From NCBI GenBank assembly GCA_000597885.1, contig CP004371.1:4046501-4110500 (forward strand): a stretch of DNA of 64,000 nucleotides, in the 5' to 3' direction. Of the stretch, positions 35,761-44,526 are shown piece after piece (within the stretch, counting starts at the first letter, position 1; each line of letters begins with the position of its first letter). The notes beneath the pieces are model-generated. The model searched no databases. It was not told the DNA's origin and saw nothing but the letters and a program-made list of their open reading frames with translations. The position numbers and the translations under genes are program-made. The stretch is from Flammeovirgaceae bacterium 311 (GTDB lineage Bacteria; Bacteroidota; Bacteroidia; Cytophagales; Cyclobacteriaceae).

Positions 35761-37116
35761 TTGAAAAATAAACAAGCGTTAGCCTTACTTTTTACAGCCA
35801 ATGGTATTTCCGGCTTTGCCCAGGGCGTTTCCATGCTTGCCATACCGTGGTATTTTGCCCAGCAAAGCCTTTCCAGCCGCTTTAACCTCATGTATGCCAT
35901 TGCTACCTTCTGCACCCTGTTCTGGGGTTTGTATGCAGGTTCTCTGGTAGACCGCTTTCCGCGGAAAACAGTTTTTTTAACCACCAATATCACGGAAGGT
36001 ACGGTTGTGTTAGCCATTGCTGCCATTGGTTTCTGGCAGCAGGCCCTGCCCTGGTACCTGGTGATACTGGTGTTTGGCGTAACCATTTTCGGCTACCAGA
36101 TCCATTACCCCAACCTCTATGCCTTTGCTCAGGAAATTACCAAAAAAGGAAATTATCAGCGGGTAACCTCTCTGCTGGAGATTGTAGGCCAAAGCACCAA
36201 CGTAGGCGCAGGCTTGCTGGCGGCCCTGCTGCTGGAAGGTCTGGACTGGCAGCAAACCCTAAGGTTGGGCTCACTGGAGATTCCGCTTTCTCTCCACATA
36301 CCGCGCTGGACGATCTGGGAGATCTTTGCCCTCGATGGAGCCACTTATTTTGTTTCCTCCTGCCTGATTGCCCTGATCCGTTATGTGCCGCAAACCCAGT
36401 TCGAAATAGAAGTGGGGAATGTATTTAAACGCATACGCACAGGTATTACCTTTTTGCAGCAGAACAGAACGGTGCTGATCTTTGGATTGCTTTCCTATTC
36501 CGTATTTGTGGTGGTGCTGGTAGAGCTGCATGCGGTAGCCCCCATCTATATCACCAACCACCTGCAGCAGGGGGGAGGGGTTTTGGGCACTATGGAGGTG
36601 CTTTATGCCATGGGGGCGCTTTCTGCGGGGGTAGGGGTGCGCTGGCTGTTCAGGAGCAAACAGGTAGTAAAAGCAGTAATCCTGTTAATGATGTTAGCCG
36701 TATTTTCGCTGGGGGTGCTGGCCTTCACACAATCCGTAGTTATATTCCTGGGAGTAGGTCTGCTCATTGGCTTTTCCAACTCCGGCATACGAATATTGCG
36801 GGTGGCCTACCTTTTTGAAAATATTCCCAACAACATCATTGGCCGCACCAATTCCGTATTCAGCATGGCAAACATTATGATGCGGGTAGGTTTTATCCTG
36901 CTGTTCAGCAATGCGTACTTCAGCCAGGGCTCTAATATTGTCTGGGCCTATGGCATCATGGCCCTGTTTGTACTAACAGCGCTGGTATTGCTGGTATTTC
37001 AGTATCTTAAGCCTTTTTTAGACAAAGACGGAGGTAGTTCAGCTTCTTCTGCTGCAGTACGAACACGCCCCTTCCCAAAATTAAAGCGTAAGCCAAGCTC
37101 CAGGGCATCGGGCTGA
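35761..37116 (+). CDS. MFS transporter
   Basis: A 451-residue major facilitator with about twelve hydrophobic segments; the inter-helix motif YAGSLVDRFPRKT after TM2 is typical of the MFS_3/EntS-like exporter group. Substrate unknown. An in-frame TGA at 35746-35748 leaves the TTG at 35761 as the only start that keeps all of TM1; the next ATG (35830) would cut it. The C-terminus after LVLLVFQYLKPF is a Ser/Arg/Lys-rich tail (about 35 residues) overlapping the convergent PorP/SprF-like gene by 118 bp. Confidence 0.88.
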   Translation: MKNKQALALLFTANGISGFAQGVSMLAIPWYFAQQSLSSRFNLMYAIATFCTLFWGLYAGSLVDRFPRKTVFLTTNITEGTVVLAIAAIGFWQQALPWYLVILVFGVTIFGYQIHYPNLYAFAQEITKKGNYQRVTSLLEIVGQSTNVGAGLLAALLLEGLDWQQTLRLGSLEIPLSLHIPRWTIWEIFALDGATYFVSSCLIALIRYVPQTQFEIEVGNVFKRIRTGITFLQQNRTVLIFGLLSYSVFVVVLVELHAVAPIYITNHLQQGGGVLGTMEVLYAMGALSAGVGVRWLFRSKQVVKAVILLMMLAVFSLGVLAFTQSVVIFLGVGLLIGFSNSGIRILRVAYLFENIPNNIIGRTNSVFSMANIMMRVGFILLFSNAYFSQGSNIVWAYGIMALFVLTALVLLVFQYLKPFLDKDGGSSASSAAVRTRPFPKLKRKPSSRASG

Positions 37117-37880
37117 GTAGTGTATTCCTTAAAATCTGCCCCGGCGGCAAGCCATATCGAACGGAACAGCTTAATGCCTGCATTGGCGCCCCAGCTGTAG
37201 TAGCTGTTCTTATAGGCGCTGGCGCCCAGTATAACAGTGTTCAGCACGGTAGCTGTATAGTTAAACCTGAATTCCGGCACTTCCCTCCCTTCCCTGATCT
37301 GCATCATCAAAAAGGGTGAAGACCTTAACCAGCTATAGGTTTCCAGCTCTCTGAATCCAAGCAGTATGTTATACTGCCGGTTACCTTTGTTCAGGGCATT
37401 TTCCATGGAAACCCCCGTTATCAAATGGTCGCGCCGGAGCAGGGCCGAAAAATCGGTAGTTGTGTAAGTGTTGGGCGCTTTGCTGTCCCAGATATCGCTG
37501 GCAGAAGCTATATCCGTTACCTGATGCCAGTTTCGCTGCACACCCAGGCGCAGGTTAGCCGTCTCAGTAAAGCGCAGTACAATATTATAGCCAAGACCAA
37601 AATCCGTTATGTGCTTGCCATCGGTGGTATGCTGGTTGTAATAACCACCAATGGCACCGCGAAGCGGATTAATGGGTATGGCAAAAGCTGAATAGATACT
37701 GGCAGTATCCGGCCGTACCCTTCCCAGGAATGTAATAGTAGTACCCTCGGCACCAATGCCGGCCGATACATTACGGTCGTAGGTCCAGGGGAAGTGGGTA
37801 TATCGGCTTTGACTGTAAGCGGGCAGGCATGCCAGAACCATCAGCAGCACAAACCCCATCATTATTTTCCAATTCTGCAT
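36999..37880 (-). CDS. PorP/SprF-like outer-membrane protein
   Basis: A 293-residue outer-membrane protein with a signal peptide (about 1-23, ending PAYSQ) and a series of amphipathic beta strands (GYNIVLRFTETANLRLGVQ, SWGANAGIKLFRSIWLAAGADF, LELGLRFNFGKG). It matches the PorP/SprF family, which helps export or anchor surface proteins in type IX secretion and gliding. No SprE/SprT partner is adjacent, so it is a stand-alone paralogue. After the natural barrel end (LRFNFGKG) about 22 extra residues overlap the MFS gene. Confidence 0.78.
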   Translation of the reverse strand: MQNWKIMMGFVLLMVLACLPAYSQSRYTHFPWTYDRNVSAGIGAEGTTITFLGRVRPDTASIYSAFAIPINPLRGAIGGYYNQHTTDGKHITDFGLGYNIVLRFTETANLRLGVQRNWHQVTDIASASDIWDSKAPNTYTTTDFSALLRRDHLITGVSMENALNKGNRQYNILLGFRELETYSWLRSSPFLMMQIREGREVPEFRFNYTATVLNTVILGASAYKNSYYSWGANAGIKLFRSIWLAAGADFKEYTTQPDALELGLRFNFGKGRVRTAAEEAELPPSLSKKGLRY

Positions 37881-37935
37881 GTTTATTCCTTACAAAGGAA
37901 GAGGCAGAACTGGTTCCCACAGCTGCTGAAAAAGT

Positions 37936-38439
37936 TTATTTTATAGCCGTTTTCTCAGCTTCTTTTTCTTTGATCAAGCCTTTCCTTCTCATGATCGTTT
38001 CCACAAACTTTCGCTCATTATCAGTATTAAAAATGCGGAAAGGCAGGTGTATGATCTGGGCTTTCGAAACAAAGAGGTTGATTGCCTCATTTTCAATACT
38101 GGCCTTTTTGATCATGTTCCAGTTAAGCGGCATGCCCTGGCGTGGGTTTACCTTAATCAGCACCTGCTGGCTGGTAATTTCGTAGCTCAGTTTATCAAAT
38201 AATATTTTGTTTTGCTCCAACTGGGTAACGCCGGCAAACTGAATCAGCCAGAAAAGAATATAGAGTACCAGGGCAATCAGGGCACCGATGATCCACCAGA
38301 TGCTGGGGATTACAAAGTACATGGCCATAATTGCCAGGGCAATTAAAAATACCCACCACTGCTCACGTAAAATGTTTTTCATGGCAAGCCCAATATAGGT
38401 CTTGGTCTCGAGCTTGTATTTTTTGGTCTTAACGATCAT
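37936..38439 (-). CDS. YcxB-like two-TM membrane protein
   Basis: A 167-residue protein with two adjacent transmembrane helices (about 30-70, WWVFLIALAIMAMYFVIPSIWWIIG and a following Leu/Ile-rich segment) and a soluble C-terminal beta-rich domain (about 75-155, LSYEITSQQVLIKVNPRQG, LFVSKAQIIHLPFRIF) resembling the YcxB-like domain. Function unknown. A TAATGTGCTAAT-type repeat immediately precedes its start codon. Confidence 0.7.
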   Translation of the reverse strand: MIVKTKKYKLETKTYIGLAMKNILREQWWVFLIALAIMAMYFVIPSIWWIIGALIALVLYILFWLIQFAGVTQLEQNKILFDKLSYEITSQQVLIKVNPRQGMPLNWNMIKKASIENEAINLFVSKAQIIHLPFRIFNTDNERKFVETIMRRKGLIKEKEAEKTAIK

Positions 38440-38441
38440 GT

Positions 38442-38478
38442 TAATGTGCTAATATGCTAATTATTTAATGTGCTAATT
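38442..38478. repeat. TAATGTGCTAAT-type intergenic repeat
   Basis: TAATGTGCTAA (38442-38452), a variant TATGCTAATTA (38453-38463) and TTAATGTGCTAATT (38465-38478) stand in tandem, directly upstream of the leftward gene starting at 38439. The same words occur in the 405-bp element ends (34843-34910, 35238-35247). Confidence 0.65.
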
Positions 38479-38574
38479 CAGGTAAACGATTTGCCGCTGG
38501 GTGATAGATTGATATGCTAATGGAGTGGCTGCAGCAACCTTAGTTTCATACCTCATGCCCCATACCTCAAACCC

Positions 38575-39432
38575 TTAAAACGCTTTCAGGCTGATATCAA
38601 GTGGCTGGGCGGAGTGGGTGAGGGCGCCAACTGAAATATAATCTACACCGCTTTCGGCCACTGCCCGTATGCTGCCTTCGGTTATACCGCCTGAGGCTTC
38701 TGTTTCATACTGTTTGTTGATGAGCTGTACAGCCTGCCGCATTACTTCGGGGGTCATGTTATCCAGCATGATACGGTGGATGCCTCCAACTGACAGTACT
38801 TCTTCTACCTCCTGCAGGCTGCGGGTTTCTACTTCTATTTTCAGTGAAAGACTCTTTTCTGCCAGAAATTTATTGGTACTTTCAATTGCCTGGCGAATGC
38901 CGCCGGCAAAATCGGTATGATTGTCTTTCAGCATCACCATGTCGTAAAGGCCATAACGGTGGTTGTAGCCACCGCCAATTACTACCGCCCATTTTTCAGC
39001 AATCCGGAAGTTGGGTGTGGTTTTGCGGGTGTCCAGCAATTTTGCACCAGTACCCTCTATCAGCTTTACCATGCGTTGCGTAATGGTGGCAACACCACTC
39101 ATGCGCTGCATGCAGTTAAGCACCAGCCGCTCGGCAGTTAGAATACTGCGGGCATTGCCGTTTACTTCAAGCCCGATATCGCCTTTCTTCACCGGGCTGC
39201 CATCTTCCAGCAGTACTTTTACCTGCAGCCGGGGGTCTACCTGCCGAAAGATATGCAGGGCCATCTCCACACCGGCAAGTACACCGGCATCTTTAATGAG
39301 CAGGCGCGCACGGTTCTGGGCATCGGCCGGTACCGAGGCAAGGGTTGAGTAATCTCCCGGACCAACATCTTCCAGCAAAGCGGCAGAAATAAAGTCGGAG
39401 AGGCTCTTTTCAGTTATGTAACTAGGATTCAC
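38575..39432 (-). CDS. nadC: Nicotinate-nucleotide diphosphorylase (carboxylating)
   Basis: A 285-residue quinolinate phosphoribosyltransferase that makes nicotinate mononucleotide from quinolinate and PRPP in de novo NAD synthesis. Motifs: ALLEDVGPGDYSTLA, TAERLVLNCMQRMSG, LLDTRKTTPNFRIAEKWAV (PRPP and quinolinate contacts), MLKDNH, VEVETRSL and MLDNM. The GTG at 39432 is preferred to an in-frame TTG at 39459 because the latter lies inside a terminator hairpin. nadA and nadB are not nearby. Confidence 0.94.
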   Translation of the reverse strand: MNPSYITEKSLSDFISAALLEDVGPGDYSTLASVPADAQNRARLLIKDAGVLAGVEMALHIFRQVDPRLQVKVLLEDGSPVKKGDIGLEVNGNARSILTAERLVLNCMQRMSGVATITQRMVKLIEGTGAKLLDTRKTTPNFRIAEKWAVVIGGGYNHRYGLYDMVMLKDNHTDFAGGIRQAIESTNKFLAEKSLSLKIEVETRSLQEVEEVLSVGGIHRIMLDNMTPEVMRQAVQLINKQYETEASGGITEGSIRAVAESGVDYISVGALTHSAQPLDISLKAF

Positions 39433-39436
39433 GGCG

Positions 39437-39473
39437 CAAAAATAAAAAAGGCGCTGCAATAAATAGCAGCGCC
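39437..39473 (-). terminator. Terminator with embedded -7 box before nadC
   Basis: GGCGCTGC (39450-39457) pairs with GCAGCGCC (39466-39473) over 8 bases; leftward it continues into a T-rich tract. That tract contains TATTTTTG (39444-39437), an exact TAnnTTTG, 4 bases before the nadC GTG. It ends the DUF4783 transcript and may also start nadC. Confidence 0.7.
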
Positions 39474-39541
39474 GGGACTCTTATGTTTGTTTCAAAAGGA
39501 ATGTTTTCCTTAATCGGTACTCTTTCTCAAACTGAAACACT

Positions 39542-39958
39542 CTATTCTTCGGCTATGTTCAGCAGCTTTACCTTATAGGTATTGCCTTCGCCTTTTTTTA
39601 CCAGCATAAAAATGCGGTAGGAACTGCCGGAACCATAGGCATAGCGGCCAATGGCATACTGGGTGCCATCGCCGGAGGCACCCTGGTGAATAAAGCTAAA
39701 GGTGCTGGGTGGGTTTTTATCAAAAAACTCCTTTAGCACAAATGTAGCCTGTTCTTTGGTGTAATTGCCTGACTTATCAAGTATGGTAAGCTCCACCATA
39801 TCGTTAAAATGGCGGGTAAGCTCCCGGGAGTTGCCTGCTTTGATTGCATCGCGCACCCCGTTCATAACACTTGGCGTTGTTTGCACAGTATGTGCAGTGG
39901 CCAGCATACCTGCAAGCCCAATCAACACCAACATTAAAAGTATTTTTTTGTACATCAC
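39542..39958 (-). CDS. DUF4783 family secreted protein
   Basis: A 138-residue exported protein: signal peptide (about 1-22) then a small cystatin/NTF2-like domain (SVMNGVRDAIKAGNSRELTRHFNDMVELTI, EQATFVLKEFFDKNPP, YAIGRYAYGSGSSYRIFMLVKK). This is the DUF4783 signature, common in Bacteroidota and unassigned in function. Either of two successive ATGs may be the start. It lies upstream of nadC on the same strand, separated by a terminator. Confidence 0.85.
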   Translation of the reverse strand: MMYKKILLMLVLIGLAGMLATAHTVQTTPSVMNGVRDAIKAGNSRELTRHFNDMVELTILDKSGNYTKEQATFVLKEFFDKNPPSTFSFIHQGASGDGTQYAIGRYAYGSGSSYRIFMLVKKGEGNTYKVKLLNIAEE

Positions 39959-40114
39959 GCTCTTCTCCTGTCAATCGCAGATTACACTGCTAAAATTATG
40001 CCAAATTAAGCATTAATTCATTATGCTGTTAAGTTTGGGCCAATATCAAAATCAGCTTTAAGCAGCTTTACGTTTAAAAACAAGACTACTTTTCCGCTTT
40101 ACCCTAATAATAAT

Positions 40115-40122
40115 TAGTTTTG
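40115..40122 (+). promoter_or_regulatory. -7 box for gpmI
   Basis: TAGTTTTG matches TAnnTTTG and ends 20 bases before the ATG. A matching -33 TTG is not clear. Confidence 0.45.
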
Positions 40123-40142
40123 TTCAGCTAACAACCTATAAC

Positions 40143-41669
40143 ATGAACAACAAAGTAATTTTAATGATACTTGATGGGTGGGGGCTTGCTCAGAATGCAG
40201 CGGTTTCTGCTATCGACAAAGCCAATACACCCTTTATTGATAGTTTATATACGAAGTACCCGCACAGTAAGTTGGAGGCTAGTGGTCTGGCAGTAGGATT
40301 ACCCGAGGGGCAGATGGGCAATTCTGAGGTTGGCCACATGAATCTTGGTGCCGGCAGGGTGGTATACCAGGACCTGGCAAAGGTAACGAAGGCACTTCTG
40401 GATGGTGAGCTAAGACAAAACAGCGTATTGCAGGGCGCTTTTGCACAGGCAAAGCAAGCGGGGAGAAAGCTTCATTTTATAGGTTTAGTATCTGATGGTG
40501 GTGTGCACTCACACATCGAGCATCTTAAAGGGCTGCTTTCGCTGGCACAGGAGGCAGGAGTGCCGCAGGTATATGTACATGCTTTTACCGATGGCCGCGA
40601 TACCGACCCCAGGGGCGGTTATGATTATTTGCATGATCTGCAGCAGCATACCCAAAAAACCGGTGCCAAAATAGCCACCGTTATTGGCCGCTATTATGCC
40701 ATGGACCGCGACCGCCGCTGGGAGCGTGTAAAAATAGCCTATGATGCCCTGGTGCGGGGTGTTGGCAAGCCTTCGCAGGAGGTGCTGAAAACGCTGCAGG
40801 AATCTTATGCCGAAGGCGTAACCGATGAGTTTATCATGCCCATCATCAATGTAGATGAACAGGGACAGCCGCTGGCGAAGATAGAGAATGATGATGTGGT
40901 GATCTGCTTTAATTTCCGTACTGACCGTGGGCGCCAGATCACACAGGCTCTTACCCAAGAGGATTTTCCAGAGCAGAATATGAATAAGCTGGCGCTGCAT
41001 TACGTAACGCTTACCAATTACGATGAAACCTTTAAGAATGTAGGCATCGTTTTCGAGAAAGATAAACTTCAGAATACGCTGGGCGAAGTGCTTAGCCGCC
41101 ATGGCAAAACCCAGATCCGTATTGCCGAAACAGAAAAATATCCGCACGTAACCTTTTTCTTCAGCGGTGGCCGCGAGGTTCAGTTCGAGGGTGAAAGCCG
41201 CCTGCTGTGCCCATCTGCCAAAGTAGCAACTTACGACCTGAAGCCAGAGATGAGCGCTTACGAAATTCGGGACAGTATTCTGCCGGAGCTACGCAAAGGA
41301 GCTCCTGATTTTGTGTGCCTGAATTTTGCCAACCCCGATATGGTAGGTCACACAGGAGTGTTCGAGGCAGCCGTAAGGGCCTGCGAAGTGGTAGACGAAT
41401 GTGCCAGAGCCGTAGCAGAAACAGCCCTGGCCAATGACTATACCGTACTTATCCTGGCCGACCATGGCAATGCCGATTTCATGATCAACGAGGATGGCAG
41501 CCCTAATACGGCCCATACCACCAACCTGGTTCCTTTTATTATGCTGAACGGCCCACAGGGCGCCAGGCTTAAAAATGGAAAACTGGGCGATGTGGCGCCT
41601 ACCATTCTTAGGTTGATGCAGGTTCCTCAACCCGCCGACATGACCGGCAATGTACTGATAGAAGCATGA
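40143..41669 (+). CDS. gpmI: 2,3-bisphosphoglycerate-independent phosphoglycerate mutase
   Basis: A 508-residue manganese-dependent mutase of glycolysis and gluconeogenesis that interconverts 3- and 2-phosphoglycerate. It belongs to the alkaline phosphatase superfamily: metal ligand D11 (LMILDGWG), phosphoserine S61 (GQMGNSEVGHMNLG), DGRDTDPRGG, GRYYAMDRD, and the C-terminal metal sites NPDMVGHTG and ILADHGNAD. Length is typical. Its last bases overlap the next gene by 4 bp (ATGA). Confidence 0.97.
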   Translation: MNNKVILMILDGWGLAQNAAVSAIDKANTPFIDSLYTKYPHSKLEASGLAVGLPEGQMGNSEVGHMNLGAGRVVYQDLAKVTKALLDGELRQNSVLQGAFAQAKQAGRKLHFIGLVSDGGVHSHIEHLKGLLSLAQEAGVPQVYVHAFTDGRDTDPRGGYDYLHDLQQHTQKTGAKIATVIGRYYAMDRDRRWERVKIAYDALVRGVGKPSQEVLKTLQESYAEGVTDEFIMPIINVDEQGQPLAKIENDDVVICFNFRTDRGRQITQALTQEDFPEQNMNKLALHYVTLTNYDETFKNVGIVFEKDKLQNTLGEVLSRHGKTQIRIAETEKYPHVTFFFSGGREVQFEGESRLLCPSAKVATYDLKPEMSAYEIRDSILPELRKGAPDFVCLNFANPDMVGHTGVFEAAVRACEVVDECARAVAETALANDYTVLILADHGNADFMINEDGSPNTAHTTNLVPFIMLNGPQGARLKNGKLGDVAPTILRLMQVPQPADMTGNVLIEA

Positions 41670-42238
41670 GGTGGATTAGCTTTTTGCTAAGCCTGATAGC
41701 CTTGATGAGCTGTGCTGAGGGTAACCGTTCGGAGGGCCCCAGCCAGCGCATTGAGGAATACTATAATGTAGATAGCCTGCTGGTGCATCAGATAGATGCA
41801 CTGACAGCCAACAGGGCGCAACTGATCAAAATAGTGGTGTTCAGCAACCAGCAGGAGATCGATACTATTAACCTTACCGAAGAAAGTCTGGAGCAGGAGC
41901 TGCAGTTGTTCAATGAGATGAACATCAACAGGCCAGTGCTAAGCGGCCGCTATCTTAAAACGGTGGAGCAAAGGGATGGGTTGGAGGTTACCCGCTACCA
42001 GGCCGACGAGCCCGACGATCTGCGCGTGAACTACCTGGAGGTATACCGCAGGGGAGGAGCCGTACAGCGACTCGAGGCCCTGTTCAGCGACAGAAACTAC
42101 CTCTACAACAGCACCCGCAAGCTGGTGCTTAACCTCAATGAGCAGCAGCTCCCCCAAACCTACACAATCGAAGGTATCCAGAAAATGATTTTTAAGGACA
42201 GGGTGGAGTATAGCATAGAAGGGCGCTTTATCTATTGA
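41666..42238 (+). CDS. Small lipoprotein of unknown function
   Basis: A 190-residue protein with a lipoprotein signal (MRWISFLLSLIALMSC, Cys at 16). The mature part is beta-rich with alternating hydrophobic residues (LEVTRYQADEPDDLRVNYLEVYRR, RKLVLNLNEQQLPQTYTIEG), perhaps a LolA/LolB-like or open-barrel fold; no family is recognised. Its ATG overlaps the gpmI stop as ATGA, so the two are translated together. Ends before a terminator at 42402. Confidence 0.75.
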   Translation: MRWISFLLSLIALMSCAEGNRSEGPSQRIEEYYNVDSLLVHQIDALTANRAQLIKIVVFSNQQEIDTINLTEESLEQELQLFNEMNINRPVLSGRYLKTVEQRDGLEVTRYQADEPDDLRVNYLEVYRRGGAVQRLEALFSDRNYLYNSTRKLVLNLNEQQLPQTYTIEGIQKMIFKDRVEYSIEGRFIY

Positions 42239-42401
42239 GTACTGTTAAACGCTTCATAAGTTTGGTTCAGCAGCTCAGGTAACTTACTCTTGTACTATAG
42301 AACATTATCGCAAGCAGTTATAGTAGGTAAGTTTGTGTAGCGCCTAAGAATATCAGACCCACTGCTTACCTGATTAACGATTTTGGACCACAGCTATAAA
42401 G

Positions 42402-42434
42402 AACAGCCCCAAATATACTCCGGGGCTGTTTTAG
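42402..42434 (+). terminator. Intrinsic terminator
   Basis: AACAGCCCC (42402-42410) pairs with GGGGCTGTT (42422-42430), followed by TTTT. It is about 160 bases past the lipoprotein stop. Confidence 0.75.
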
Positions 42435-42504
42435 TATATGATTGGGCAGGATATTGAGTATTTTCACTACTAGCTAACCGCTATTATTTAACGCATACAT
42501 ATAG

Positions 42505-44298
42505 CTATTTTACAGTTCCCCTAAGCTTCAATGGTGCCTGCACAGGCTCTTTCTTATCTATATAATATAAGCGGATAGAGCCGGCCAGTTTTGCCTTCAG
42601 GGGGTACTTATCGAGCCAGCGAAACCCGGTGCTGGGTTGGAGCTTATCATTGATGATGGGTCTGAAAGAAAGCGAGTGACAGGCTTCTGCGGGTGTAGCC
42701 ATTCCTCCCCATACGCCCCTGTAGGCCACCTCGCTAACGGCTACCCAACCTTCTGCAACTGAATCAGGCGACAAGTTTTTTATCACGGGTAATCCATACC
42801 AGCAGTCCTGGCCAAGGCCAAAGTAGGAGAGACTTAATGATTCTATCTTGTTTTTCCGGCAAAATTCTGCCAGTTCAAACATACCCTGTCCCCAATCCAG
42901 ATCGCTGTCAATCAGTAATTCACCTGGCTCCTCTCCTGCAATAGGATTAAAGTAGGAGAGGTAGGCAGGATAGGCCATTGCAGCAATAGTAAGTTGCCAG
43001 AGTACCAGGGCAGGGGGTACAGCTTTTTTCCAGAGCGCACCGTAACGTTCCGTTACATACCCAAGCAGCCTCATGAGTCCTATTGAGGCGCCTATGGCTC
43101 CTAAAGGATAAATGATCAGGATATGCCTGATGCCAATGTTGATGTTGCTGGTTAAGCCTCCCAGAATAATAGCGAAAGGCAGCAGCGATAGCGCCATCGC
43201 CTCCCAGTTTCTTGGGCGATCTAAGTGGAGACAGGCACCTGTAGCCCCTGCCAGGAGAAGCAGTAAAAAAGGCAGGGGTGTCTTTACAAGGGTAGTCAGC
43301 AAATAAAAGTACCAGAAGCCGTGTACGGATACTTCTCCGGCAATATAGGCAAGGTGTCCCTGCTGGTTGTGGAGCATCAGCAAGCCCAGGCCGGCAAACC
43401 ACTCCGGCGCCGGCAGCCACAGATTTCCGTAGGCCGCAGGGATAGCACCCTCCTGAATAGCGGCCTGTATGGTTGGTTCATTGCCAAGGGTGCCTGCAGA
43501 AAAACCAAAAAAGGCCCATACCAATAAAAATGCAACAACTATTCCCACAGCAGCGCTTTTTAGTGCCCTCAACCCCCAGTTACGTCCGGATAAGCCTGTT
43601 TGCGCTAGTCCGTATATTCTAAAGAGCACCAGTAATAGCAGTGCAACTGGGGGGGAAAATGCCAGGGTTGAGTATTTGCTTAGCAAGGCAGCGGCCATAC
43701 ATACTCCAAATATACATGCCCTGCGGTACGTGGGTTTGTTTAACCAGCGGGCAAAACTAAAGATGGAGAGGGTGAAGAAAGCAGAAAATCCTATATCGGT
43801 AGTGGCCAGCCCGCTGTGAGCCAGTATGGGAGGGAGCAATGCATACATGCCTACTGCCAGAAATGCTGCCCTGTTACCGCCCAATGCCCGGGCCCAATAC
43901 CAGACAATTCCTACTGATAAGAGAAACAGGGGTAATACGAAGATGCGCATCCAGCCTAACTTTTCTTCAATGGCACCCATTTCAAAGTATTTCATGTCGT
44001 AGGATGCAAAGAAGTAATCTGTCATTGTCTGCTGCTCCCCTTGGGTGGGTGGAGTGATAATATGTCCATTCAGGTAAGGCCCCAGTGCTACGATCACACG
44101 TGCCAGCGGTGGATTTTCTGGCCAGGCAGTATAACTTCCTTCCTGCAGCCATTCCATGCCGCAGTACAAATGGTTAGGCTCGTCAATAGTTAACGACTGT
44201 TTTAGGGAGCTGAAAAAGATCAGCCCTGTGGCGATAATGACTAATAGTAAGGTACCGACAGGATACAACTTGCTATTGAATGAAGGGTGTGGCAGCAT
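42505..44298 (-). CDS. GT39/ArnT-like integral membrane glycosyltransferase
   Basis: A 597-residue protein with about eleven transmembrane helices. The first periplasmic loop holds the DE pair (LTIDEPNHLYCG, about residue 38), the catalytic acid motif of GT-C transferases that use lipid-phosphate sugars, and GLATTDIGFS, SKYSTLAF and NIGIRHILIIYPL follow the PMT/ArnT layout. A soluble C-terminal region (about 465-597) starts with DSDLDWGQGM. Acceptor and donor are unknown; it may modify a protein or lipid in the periplasm. Single gene. Confidence 0.8.
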   Translation of the reverse strand: MLPHPSFNSKLYPVGTLLLVIIATGLIFFSSLKQSLTIDEPNHLYCGMEWLQEGSYTAWPENPPLARVIVALGPYLNGHIITPPTQGEQQTMTDYFFASYDMKYFEMGAIEEKLGWMRIFVLPLFLLSVGIVWYWARALGGNRAAFLAVGMYALLPPILAHSGLATTDIGFSAFFTLSIFSFARWLNKPTYRRACIFGVCMAAALLSKYSTLAFSPPVALLLLVLFRIYGLAQTGLSGRNWGLRALKSAAVGIVVAFLLVWAFFGFSAGTLGNEPTIQAAIQEGAIPAAYGNLWLPAPEWFAGLGLLMLHNQQGHLAYIAGEVSVHGFWYFYLLTTLVKTPLPFLLLLLAGATGACLHLDRPRNWEAMALSLLPFAIILGGLTSNINIGIRHILIIYPLGAIGASIGLMRLLGYVTERYGALWKKAVPPALVLWQLTIAAMAYPAYLSYFNPIAGEEPGELLIDSDLDWGQGMFELAEFCRKNKIESLSLSYFGLGQDCWYGLPVIKNLSPDSVAEGWVAVSEVAYRGVWGGMATPAEACHSLSFRPIINDKLQPSTGFRWLDKYPLKAKLAGSIRLYYIDKKEPVQAPLKLRGTVK

Positions 44299-44448
44299 AG
44301 CAGGAGGTGATATAGGGTCATGAAAGTTATATAAAGTCCAAAAAAAATCCTTTTATACAATTTAATAATTTTAAGCTAACTTTCTCGCTGACAGTGATAT
44401 ATATTTAAGTGAGGATATTTGATGGAAGAAGAACAACTACTCTTTTGG

Positions 44449-44481
44449 GAAAAAAAACAGCCAGCATGGAAATGCTGGCTG
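44449..44481 (-). terminator. Leftward terminator after sbcC
   Basis: CAGCCAGCAT (44458-44467) pairs with ATGCTGGCTG (44472-44481) over GGAA; leftward the stem runs into eight T. It ends the sbcDC transcript. Confidence 0.85.
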
Positions 44482-44526
44482 ATCAGGTTCAGAGGCCTGT
44501 AATTATTTAGTTGTGTGAACAGAAAC

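Noticed and set aside
40509-41147. 212-codon leftward frame inside gpmI
   Set aside because: Antisense shadow of gpmI.
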